Assembly: GCF_042432815.1 (NCBI RefSeq) | Contig: NZ_JBHLWM010000008.1 | Span: forward strand, 744,001-808,000 | Direction of reading: 5' to 3' | Length of the DNA: 64,000 nt | DNA from: Rhodopseudomonas telluris | GTDB taxonomy: Bacteria > Pseudomonadota > Alphaproteobacteria > Rhizobiales > Xanthobacteraceae | Shown: piece after piece, positions 46,540 through 53,783 of the stretch | Numbering within the stretch: position 1 is the first letter of the stretch | How the letters are laid out: each line of letters opens with the position of its first letter | Position numbers and translations under genes: made by a program | The notes under the pieces: generated by a model | What the model was told of the DNA's origin: nothing | The model's database searches: none | The model's input: only the letters and a program-made list of their open reading frames with translations

Positions 46540-46590
46540 ATGAAGATCTCAAATGCGCCGCGTAGCGGCGTTGAACGTCGTGCGCGCTGA
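46540..46590 (+). other. 17-codon upstream ORF overlapping the btuC start
   Basis: ATG at 46540 preceded by AGAGGACC reads 16 codons (MKISNAPRSGVERRAR) to a TGA at 46588. The btuC ATG at 46553 lies inside it in another frame and lacks its own ribosome site, so the small ORF could deliver ribosomes to btuC. It may equally be chance. Confidence 0.35.
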
Positions 46591-47584
46591 TCGGGCGGTT
46601 CTGCCGATCCTGGCGTGCCTCGTCGTCGTGCTGTTTCTGCTGTCGCTCGGCGTCGGGCCGGTGCGGCTGTCGCTCGGCGCGGTGATCACCGCGCTGTTCG
46701 GCGGCGGCAGCGACGCCGAGCGCTCGATCGTCCAGGACATCCGCCTGCCGCGCGCGATCCTCGCACTGTCGATCGGTGCGATGCACGGGCTTGCCGGCGC
46801 CGCGCTGCAGGGCCTGCTGCGCAATCCGCTGGCGGCGCCGTCGCTGTTCGGTGCACCGCAGGCCGCGGCGTTCGGCGCCGTGCTGGTGATCTCGCTCGGC
46901 CTTGCCGACGCGCTGTCGTTCCTGCTGCCGCTGTCGGCGATCGGCATGGCGTTCGTCTCGGTGTTCATGTTGATAGCGGTGGCCGGGCGTAGCGCCAATC
47001 TGCTGCTGCTGATCCTCGCCGGGCTGGCGCTGTCGAGCCTCGCCGGCGCGGCGACCTCGCTGGCGCTCAATCTCGCATCCAATCCGTTCGCCGCGCTGGA
47101 GATCTCGTTCTGGCTGCTCGGCTCGCTCGAGGACCGCAGCTTCCAGCACGTCACGCTGGCACTGCCGTTCATGGCCTGCGGCGCGGCGCTGCTGCTGACG
47201 CGCGGCGAGGCGTTTCGTGTGCTCAGCCTCGGCGAGGAGGCCGCGCAGAGCCTCGGCGTCGACGTCGGCCGGCTGCGGCTGCAGGTGATCCTCGGCGTCG
47301 CGCTCGGTGTTGGCGCTGCCGTCGCCGTGTCCGGGACGATTGGCTTCATCGGTCTGGTGATCCCGCATCTGATGCGGCCGCTGGTCGGGCACGATCCGGG
47401 CCGGTTGCTGTTGCCGAGCGCATTCGGCGGCGCGGCGCTGCTGCTCGCCGCCGATATCGCGGTGCGCCTGATCCCGTCGAGCAGCGGCATCAAGGTCGGC
47501 GTGCTGACGGCGCTGATCGGCGTCCCGTTCTTTCTCTATCTGGTGGTGCGCGAGCGCCGCGCACTCAGCGGCAGCATGGCATGA
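46553..47584 (+). CDS. btuC: Cobalamin ABC transporter permease (FecCD family)
   Basis: 343 residues, about ten helices. FecCD motifs: LPRAILALSIGAMHGLAGAALQGLLRNPLAAPSLFGAPQ, FWLLGSLEDRSFQHV, GEEAAQSLGVDVGRLRLQVILGVALGVGAAVAVSGTIGFIGLVIPHLMRPLVGHDPGRLLLPSAFGGAALLLAAD. FecCD permeases carry siderophores, haem or B12; the cobalamin riboswitch upstream points to B12. The stop overlaps the ATPase start (ATGA). Confidence 0.93.
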   Translation: MRRVAALNVVRADRAVLPILACLVVVLFLLSLGVGPVRLSLGAVITALFGGGSDAERSIVQDIRLPRAILALSIGAMHGLAGAALQGLLRNPLAAPSLFGAPQAAAFGAVLVISLGLADALSFLLPLSAIGMAFVSVFMLIAVAGRSANLLLLILAGLALSSLAGAATSLALNLASNPFAALEISFWLLGSLEDRSFQHVTLALPFMACGAALLLTRGEAFRVLSLGEEAAQSLGVDVGRLRLQVILGVALGVGAAVAVSGTIGFIGLVIPHLMRPLVGHDPGRLLLPSAFGGAALLLAADIAVRLIPSSSGIKVGVLTALIGVPFFLYLVVRERRALSGSMA

Positions 47585-48369
47585 TCCAGGGTAATGACTT
47601 CGTCGCCGATGGGCTGCGGGTCAGTCTCGGCCGCCGTGTGCTGGTGCAGCCGATCTCGTTCGCCCTGCCGCGTGGCTGCCTGGCAGCCGTGGTGGGCCCC
47701 AGCGGCGCCGGCAAGACCACGCTGCTGCGCGCGCTTGCGGGACTCGTACCAAGCGAGGGCCGGGTGCTGCTCGGCGGCCAGGATGTCGCCCGCATGCCGG
47801 TGCGGCAGCGCGCGCGGCAGCTCGCTTATGTGCCGCAAGGTGAGGCGGTGCATTGGCCGCTGCCGGTGCGCGACGTGATCGCGCTGGGCCGTTATCCGCA
47901 TGGCGGCGCCGATCCGCGCCGCCTGCAGGCGGGCGACTACGACGCGGTGAGCCGCGCGCTCGACGATGTCGATCTCGCGCCGCTACAGCATCGCCCGGTC
48001 ACTGAGCTTTCCGGCGGCGAGCGGCGCCGCGTCGCCATCGCGCGGGCGCTGGCGACCGCCGCGCCAGTGCTGCTCGCCGACGAGCCGATCGCCTCGCTCG
48101 ATCCTTACTTCCAGCTCTCGGTGATGGCGCTGCTGCAGCGCCAGGCTCGCGCCGGCGCGCTGGTCATCGTCGTCACCCATGACATCGGGCTGGCGGCGCG
48201 ATTCGCCGATCAGGTCTTGATGCTCCTCGACGGCCGGCTTGCGGCGATGGGGCCGCCGAACGCCGTGCTGGCGCCGCCGAAACTCGCGGAAGTGTTTGCG
48301 ATCGACGCCTATCGCGCCGATCACGAGGCACAGCCCGTGCTGGTGCCGTGGGCGATGCGGAGCGCGTGA
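47581..48369 (+). CDS. btuD: Cobalamin ABC transporter ATP-binding protein
   Basis: 262 residues. Walker A VGPSGAGKTTLLRAL, signature LSGGERRRVAIARAL, Walker B VLLADEPIASLD, switch His VVTHDIG. Starts MIQGNDFVADGLRVSLGRR and overlaps btuC (ATGA); its stop overlaps the binding-protein start (TGATG). It powers transport through BtuC. Confidence 0.94.
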   Translation: MIQGNDFVADGLRVSLGRRVLVQPISFALPRGCLAAVVGPSGAGKTTLLRALAGLVPSEGRVLLGGQDVARMPVRQRARQLAYVPQGEAVHWPLPVRDVIALGRYPHGGADPRRLQAGDYDAVSRALDDVDLAPLQHRPVTELSGGERRRVAIARALATAAPVLLADEPIASLDPYFQLSVMALLQRQARAGALVIVVTHDIGLAARFADQVLMLLDGRLAAMGPPNAVLAPPKLAEVFAIDAYRADHEAQPVLVPWAMRSA

Positions 48370-49238
48370 TGCGGAGGTGGTTGCTCATGGTGGTGATCAG
48401 TTGCGCCGGGCTGATCGCCGCGCCATCGGCCACGGCGGCCGCGCGGATCGCCTCGATCAATATGTGCACCGATCAGTTGCTGCTCGGGTTGGCCGATCCC
48501 GACCAAATCGTCGGGCTCGGGCCCTATGCGCGTGATCCGCATCTGTCGTGGCTGGCGAAGCAGGCCGAGCGCTATCCGCGGCTGTCGGGAGAGGCCGAAG
48601 ACCTTCTGATACTTGCGCCCGACGTCATTCTGGCGGGACGCTACGGAAAGCGGGCGACACGCGACATCCTGCGCGCGAAGAACCTGCGGGTCGAGGAGTT
48701 CGACACGCCGCGCAGCATCGACGACGTCAAGGCGCAGATCGTGCGGGTCGGCAGGCTGGTGGGGCATCCTGAACGCGCCGATGCGATGATCGCCGAGCTC
48801 GATCGCGCGATCGGGCGCGCCAAGGCTGCGGCGGCAAGACATCCTGCGCGGGTGCTGGCGCTGTCGCGGCGCGGCTGGGTGACGGGCGGCGACAGCCTGC
48901 TGAGTTCGCTGCTGAAGACCGCGGGTCTGTCGAACGCTGCTACTGATCTCGGCTACGCCTATGGCGGTTTCGCATCGCTGGAGACGATTGTCGCGGCGCG
49001 GCCCGATCTGCTGTTGCTCGCCGAGGATCAGCCCGCGGCCGAGGACCAGGGCAAGGCGCTGTTGCTGCATCCGTCGATCCAGCGCGCTTATCCGCCAAGC
49101 CGCCGCATCGTCATTCCGGAGCCGCTGACGATCTGCGGCGGCGCGATGTTCGCGGTGGCGCTGGACCGGCTGGTCGCGGCGATCGAACGCATCGACCACG
49201 CGGGGACGCTGCCGGTGGGCGCGCGGGCCAGTGACTAG
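48369..49238 (+). CDS. btuF: Cobalamin ABC transporter substrate-binding protein
   Basis: 289 residues. Signal peptide MRRWLLMVVISCAGLIAAPSATAA; then RIASINMCTDQLLLGLADPDQIVGLG, the BtuF/FepB-type cluster A-2 pattern, and LETIVAARPDLLLLAE, EPLTICGGAMFAVALDRLV. Cys in NMCTDQ is common in alphaproteobacterial members. It captures B12 (or a related corrinoid) in the periplasm. The start ATG overlaps the btuD stop; GTG at 48366 is the alternative. Confidence 0.9.
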   Translation: MRRWLLMVVISCAGLIAAPSATAAARIASINMCTDQLLLGLADPDQIVGLGPYARDPHLSWLAKQAERYPRLSGEAEDLLILAPDVILAGRYGKRATRDILRAKNLRVEEFDTPRSIDDVKAQIVRVGRLVGHPERADAMIAELDRAIGRAKAAAARHPARVLALSRRGWVTGGDSLLSSLLKTAGLSNAATDLGYAYGGFASLETIVAARPDLLLLAEDQPAAEDQGKALLLHPSIQRAYPPSRRIVIPEPLTICGGAMFAVALDRLVAAIERIDHAGTLPVGARASD

Positions 49239-49274
49239 ATGAGGATTTGCGCCTGCGAGCCATCGATCAGCTAC

Positions 49275-49604
49275 TCATCGCTCGGACGTAGCGTCCTTGA
49301 TCCGTTTGGGATCCTGCGCGCAGCCGTCCCAGATGCGCGGCTTTTCGAGCCAGCGCTGGATGAATTTCCAGGAGCGGCGATAGCCGTTATGCGGCAGCGT
49401 GCAGGCGCTGCAATCCTTCCGCAGCAGGCCGTTGCGATCGGTGAAGACCTGATAGGGCCCCGGGCACTCGTAGGCGATCAGGGGGCAGTAGCAGAACAGG
49501 CAGTTGAACTCGCGCTCGACGCCCGGATGACACGGCAGGAACGGGCAGGCCGCGTTGGTGAAGCCCTTGAAGGCTTCGTTGGTCGTGGTGTCTTTCGGTT
49601 CCAT
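49275..49604 (-). CDS. Cysteine-rich small metal-binding protein under B12 control
   Basis: 109 residues with nine Cys in three groups: AACPFLPCHPG, FNCLFCYCPLIAYECPG, and KDCSACTLPHNGYRRSWKFIQRW, then a lone Cys in DGCAQDP. This is the pattern of the 'cysteine-rich small domain' (Pfam PF04071) of unknown function, which I recall near cobalamin genes. The domain probably binds zinc or iron-sulfur. The upstream cobalamin riboswitch (49801-49982, same strand) lies in the leader of about 200 bases. Start ATG has no strong ribosome site. Confidence 0.88.
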   Translation of the reverse strand: MEPKDTTTNEAFKGFTNAACPFLPCHPGVEREFNCLFCYCPLIAYECPGPYQVFTDRNGLLRKDCSACTLPHNGYRRSWKFIQRWLEKPRIWDGCAQDPKRIKDATSER

Positions 49605-49800
49605 GGTGGCTCGATGACAGACGCCATCCGAGCTGGGCGCAGACGCAGCTGCGCGTGCGGACGGCGATCGACGCCGTGGTGCGGCGTCAGCACATATCTG
49701 GGGGGAGGCGGCGCATTCCGCGCCCGGCTGATGCCGATCAGTTCGCCGTTGTCATCGCGAGCTCCTGCTATCGACCCACCGTCGATCCGGGTTGAACAAC

Positions 49801-49982
49801 GCCTGCGGCCGGTCTCCTGGCTCGCGGATGTGGTCCGGATCGCCTTCCCGAGTCGCATCGCGACGCAGTGGCATGCTGGTCCGGACAGATCCGCTTACAG
49901 TTGCGGGGGCAGCTGCGGCATGGGCGATCTCTCGCCGCACCGCATTCCCAGTTTCACCTCTCGCACGAGAGGCACCGTAGGC
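49801..49982 (-). promoter_or_regulatory. Cobalamin riboswitch upstream of the cysteine-rich protein
   Basis: Reading the minus strand: GGTGCCTCTCGTGCGAGAGG and GTGAAACTGGGAA at the 5' side, the core GCAACTGTAAGCGGA, GCCACTG...CTCGGGAAGGC, and the B12 box AGCCAGGAGACC (complement of 49811-49822). The outer stem pairs 49801-49808 with 49975-49982, with one G-U type mismatch. The only gene downstream on that strand is the cysteine-rich protein. Confidence 0.9.
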
Positions 49983-50051
49983 AGCACAAAGCACAGCACG
50001 CCGCGCGGCGACGTGCAAGACCAAAGCGAATGCTCTCGTTTGTTGGTCGAA

Positions 50052-50567
50052 CTAAGCCGAGCGGCCGAGCGGCAGTTCGAACGGCGGCACCTCGCCGTCG
50101 ACCTCGCGGCCGCGACCAATGCCGGCGATGGCGTCGACCATTCGGCCGTTGCGTGCCAGCACATCGTCCGCCAGCGCGACCATCAGCTTGTTCGGCGTTG
50201 CGGTTGGGGAGGCGCGGCGCAGCGCATCGGCGATGATCACTTCGTCGCCCGGTGCGCGTTCGCACGCCATCACATAGGCGGCGGCCGGCGACCGGCTGAC
50301 GCCCATCCAGCAATGCACCAGCACGTCTTCGTCCGTACTGCAGCCGCGCGCGAACTCGATGATCCGGCGCACGATCGCATCGTCCGGCGCGACGTGAACC
50401 GAACCGGCGACATCGACGTCGTTGAACGCAAGGATCAGGCGGTCGGCCGGCAACCAGCTTTCATCGAACACCACGCGCTGCCACGGCGCCATCAGGGACA
50501 GCGATCGCGCCGGGCGGCGCTCGGCGACAAGGCGAGGGGCGTGATCGAGCGCGCTGACGATGATCAT
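50052..50567 (-). CDS. Tyrosine/dual-specificity phosphatase-like protein
   Basis: 171 residues. The P-loop DVLVHCWMGVSRSPAAAYV fits the HC-x5-R(S/T) catalytic motif, and a likely general-acid Asp lies in ILAFNDVDVAGS upstream. N-terminus MIIVSALDHAPRLVAERRPARSLSLM is shared by small alphaproteobacterial proteins placed next to cobalamin genes. Its substrate is unknown. Divergent from cobQ with 106 bases between starts. Start is the ATG at 50567; the frame continues to 50795 but enters the cobQ leader. Confidence 0.87.
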   Translation of the reverse strand: MIIVSALDHAPRLVAERRPARSLSLMAPWQRVVFDESWLPADRLILAFNDVDVAGSVHVAPDDAIVRRIIEFARGCSTDEDVLVHCWMGVSRSPAAAYVMACERAPGDEVIIADALRRASPTATPNKLMVALADDVLARNGRMVDAIAGIGRGREVDGEVPPFELPLGRSA

Positions 50568-50673
50568 GCCGCGTCCTATCCGGCAGCGCGCCACAACCGT
50601 CAAGCCGGCCGCGATCACCTCTTCGTCGTGCTCACCCACGACGTCATCCGATCTCTTCCAACCGAGTGCCGCC

Positions 50674-52057
50674 ATGACCGTCGACGTCGATGACCTGATT
50701 TCCCGTATCCGCTTTTCCGCCCGGCCGGACACCGGCCCACGGTGCGCCCGCGCGCTGATGATCCAGGGCACCAGTTCGGACGTCGGCAAGAGCATGGTGG
50801 TGGCGGGCCTGTGCCGGGCCTATGCGCGGCGCGGCCTCGCGGTGCGTCCGTTCAAGGCGCAAAACATGAGTAACAACGCCGCCGTCGCGGCAGATTCCGA
50901 TCTGCCTTCGAGGCCGGACGGCAAAGCGCCGCGCGGCGAGATCGGCCGCGCGCAGGCGCTGCAAGCGCGGGCCTGCGGCGTGCCGCCGTCGATCCACATG
51001 AACCCGGTGCTGCTGAAGCCGCAGAGCGAGATCGGCGCGCAGGTGGTGCTGCGGGGGCGGGTGCTCGGCAATTGTCCGGCGCGGGTCTATCACCATATGC
51101 GGCAGCGGCTGATCCCGGCGGTGCTCGACAGTTTCGAACGCGTCGCCGCGGATTCGGATCTGGTGCTGGTGGAGGGCGCCGGCAGTGGCGCCGAGGTGTA
51201 TCTGCGCGCGTCCGACATCACCAATATGCGGTTCGCCGAGGCCGCCGATCTGCCCGTCGTCTTCCTGTCCGATATCGACCGCGGCGGCACCATGGCGGCG
51301 CTGGTCGGCAGCTACGTGTTACTAAGCGAAGCGGATCGCGCGCGCGTGGTTGGTTATCTGATCAACAAATTCCGTGGCGACTTCTCGCTATTCGAGCCGG
51401 GCTGCCGCACCATCACCGAGCAGACTGGCTGGCCGTTTCTCGGCGTGCTGCGCTGGTTTCCCGGCGCCGACCGGCTGCCCGCCGAAGATTCGCTGGCGCT
51501 TGAGCGCGCCGCCGCGGCCAGCCGCGGCCGGCTGGGACGTCGACATCCACGCCCACGTCCGGCGCGGCGGCCGCGTGGTCGGGCTGTGTGCCGGCTTCCA
51601 AATGCTCGGCCGTGTCGTCCGCGATCCGCTCGGCCTCGAAGGTCCGCCCGGCGAGACGGCCGGGCTCGGCCTGCTGGAGATCGAGACCGAGATCTCTGGC
51701 GACAAGCGCCTGGTCGAGATCGACGCCCGCGACCGCCTCAGCGGCTGCCGGGTCACCGGCTACGAAATGCACATGGGCCGGACCACCGGCGCCGGCCTGG
51801 CGCGGCCGTGGCTGACGCTCGACGACCGCGCCGGGCTTCGGCCCGAAGGCGCGGTGTCGGCTGACGGCCGGGTCGTCGGCGGCTATCTGCACGGCATCTT
51901 CGGCGGCGACGATTTCCGGTCGGCCTGGCTGGGGCAGGTCGGCGCCGCGACCTCGGGTCTCGATTTCGAGCGCCGCGTCGAGGATGCGCTCGAGACCTTG
52001 GCCGACCATTGCGAGAGCAACCTGGATCTCGACGCACTGTTGGCGCTGGCGCGATGA
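50674..52057 (+). pseudogene. cobQ: cobQ (cobyric acid synthase) broken by internal deletion and frameshift
   Basis: Frame 1 from 50674 reads CobQ up to DSLALERAA (about 50674-51510): GTSSDVGKSMVVAGLCRAY, KAQNMSNNAAV, RAQALQARACGVPPSIHMNPVLLKP, SDIDRGGTMAAL. Frame 2 resumes from about 51530 with GWDVDIHAHVRRGG, GLCAGFQMLGR (glutaminase Cys) and GGYLHGIFGGDDFR (His) to the stop at 52057. The stretch that normally joins these, including the PGSKST region of the glutaminase domain, is missing: roughly 60-65 residues. A 9-base direct repeat GCCGCGGCC sits at 51511-51519 and 51521-51529, right at the junction. CobQ amidates the corrin ring. The product as read cannot be functional unless the junction is a sequence error. 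Confidence 0.85.
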
Positions 52058-52751
52058 CGAACGACGCCGTCGCGATCGTCCGACCATCGCGGCGGCGCGG
52101 CCATCAGGCCGTGTGGCTGTCGGGCTCGAGACAGTTGCAGCTCGGTGTCCGGCCTAGTTGGTGTCCAGCCTGGAGAGTGGTCGAGACCGAGGAGGCCGTG
52201 CGCTTGGCGATGCCGAGGCCTCGTTCGAATGCCCCACAGCCATATCCGTAATTCGCATAAGGTATATTATGGAATATATAGATTTATAAGAAAATGCCAT
52301 AAACTTGCGCGGGCTTTCGAATGTTCGCCGCGCGCGGTGCCGTGACGGCACGCCGGCAGCAAGCAGCTTTCGTCGTCCGTCCGCGTGTTGCTGTCGGATT
52401 GATCTCAGCTTCGGTTTGCGATGCCGCTCCGTGCCAATGTCGTAGCCGTCTCGGCCTGATGATGACGTGGAGCGTTTCCGTCGGTCATCTCATCCAGCCC
52501 GAGCCACGCTCGCGAAGCCTCGCGATTCTCTCAAGCCGGTCGTTCGCCGTTCACGCTGGGCCCGCTCACGCAGTCCTGCGGCCGGCGCTCCGGGCTTCCG
52601 GCGCGATCCGCGACACCGTCTGGACAAGTCCCATGGCCGCGGTCCGCCGGACGGAAATCGCTTGACCGGCTGGGCCGAAATGATGACCAAAGGCGCGTCG
52701 ACTTTTCGGATCGGGTCGCAGAAAACAAGAAGCGTTATTGGAGGAAGCCAG
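52058..52751. other. Gene-free stretch upstream of the TRAP operon
   Basis: 694 bases with no convincing ORF; one 114-codon frame (52321-52665) has odd composition and no family match. An AT-rich patch at about 52250-52310, including GGTATATTATGGAATATAT, stands out in otherwise GC-rich DNA and could hold a promoter. The last 20 bases carry the ribosome site GGAGGAAG of dctP. Confidence 0.5.
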
Positions 52752-53771
52752 ATGAGCATTTCGCGCAGGACGATGTTGAAGGCGTCGGCGGCTGCGGCCG
52801 TCGTCGGCGGCGTTGGGGCGCCGTGGGTGGCGCGCGCGGCGGAGGCCGAGTTCGTCTATAAGTACGCCAACAACCTGCCCGACACCCATCCGCTCAACGT
52901 CCGCGCCCGCGAAATGTCGGCGGCGATCAAGACCGAGACCAACGGCCGGGTCGATCTGCAGGTTTTTCCGAACAATCAGCTCGGCTCCGACACCGACATG
53001 CTAAGCCAGATCCGCTCCGGCGGCGTCGAGTTCTTCACGCTGTCCGGCCTGATCCTGTCGACGCTGGTGCCGGCGGCCTCGATCAACGGCATCGGCTTCG
53101 CGTTTCCGGACTACGACACGGTGTGGAAGGCGATGGACGGCGAGCTCGGCGGCTATGTCCGCGGCGAGATCGGCAAGGCCGGCCTCGTGGTGATGGACAA
53201 GATCTGGGACAACGGCTTCCGCCAGACCACGACCTCGACCCGGCCGATCACCGGCCCGGACGACTTCAAGGGCCTCAAGATCCGCGTGCCGGTGTCGCCG
53301 CTGTGGACCTCGATGTTCAAGGCGTTCGACGCCGCGCCCGCCTCGATCAATTTCAGCGAAGTGTATTCGGCGCTGCAGACCAAGGTGGTCGAAGGCCAGG
53401 AAAATCCGCTGGCGATCATCTCCACCGCAAAGCTCTATGAAGTGCAGAAATTCTGCTCGCTGACCAACCACATGTGGGACGGCTTCTGGTTCCTGGCGAA
53501 CCGCCGCGCCTGGGAGCGGCTGCCGGCTGATCTGCGCGAGATCGTCGCCAAGAACATCAACGCCGCCGGCGTCAATCAGCGCGCCGACGTCGCCAAGCTC
53601 AATGCCGGCCTCAAGGACGAACTCGCCACCAAGGGCCTGACCTTCAACCAGCCGACCATCGGGCCGTTCCGCGACAAGCTGCGCGCCGCCGGCTTCTACG
53701 CCGAGTGGAAAGGCAAATACGGCGATCAGGCCTGGTCGCTGCTGGAAAAGTCCGTCGGCAAGCTGGCCTGA
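52752..53771 (+). CDS. TRAP transporter substrate-binding protein (DctP family)
   Basis: 339 residues. Tat-type signal MSISRRTMLKASAAAAVVGG ending in ARAAEA. DctP patterns: YKYANNLPDTHPLNVRAREMSAAI, LQVFPNNQLGSDTDMLSQIRSG, MDKIWDNGFRQTTTSTRPITGPDDFKGLKIRVP, FSEVYSALQTKVVEGQENPLAII, NHMWDGFWFLANRRAWERLP. The Arg in KIRVP is the ligand-binding arginine of carboxylate-binding members. GGAGGAAGC lies ahead of the ATG. Starts an operon with a fused DctQM and an acyl-CoA synthetase. Confidence 0.94.
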   Translation: MSISRRTMLKASAAAAVVGGVGAPWVARAAEAEFVYKYANNLPDTHPLNVRAREMSAAIKTETNGRVDLQVFPNNQLGSDTDMLSQIRSGGVEFFTLSGLILSTLVPAASINGIGFAFPDYDTVWKAMDGELGGYVRGEIGKAGLVVMDKIWDNGFRQTTTSTRPITGPDDFKGLKIRVPVSPLWTSMFKAFDAAPASINFSEVYSALQTKVVEGQENPLAIISTAKLYEVQKFCSLTNHMWDGFWFLANRRAWERLPADLREIVAKNINAAGVNQRADVAKLNAGLKDELATKGLTFNQPTIGPFRDKLRAAGFYAEWKGKYGDQAWSLLEKSVGKLA

Positions 53772-53783
53772 CCGGCGGCGGCG

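Noticed and set aside
49605..49800. Possible small cobalt transporter subunit (CbtB-like) between riboswitch and cysteine-rich gene
   Set aside because: The best start (ATG after GGAGCTCGCG) reads five codons to a stop and no frame shows the CbtB helix.
51374..52057. Separate gene for the second half of cobQ
   Set aside because: The text before residue about 53 is not CobQ-like and lies inside the first frame; the second half is best read as part of one broken cobQ.
52321..52665. 114-codon plus-strand frame upstream of dctP
   Set aside because: No ribosome site, no recognisable domain, and codon use unlike the true genes nearby.
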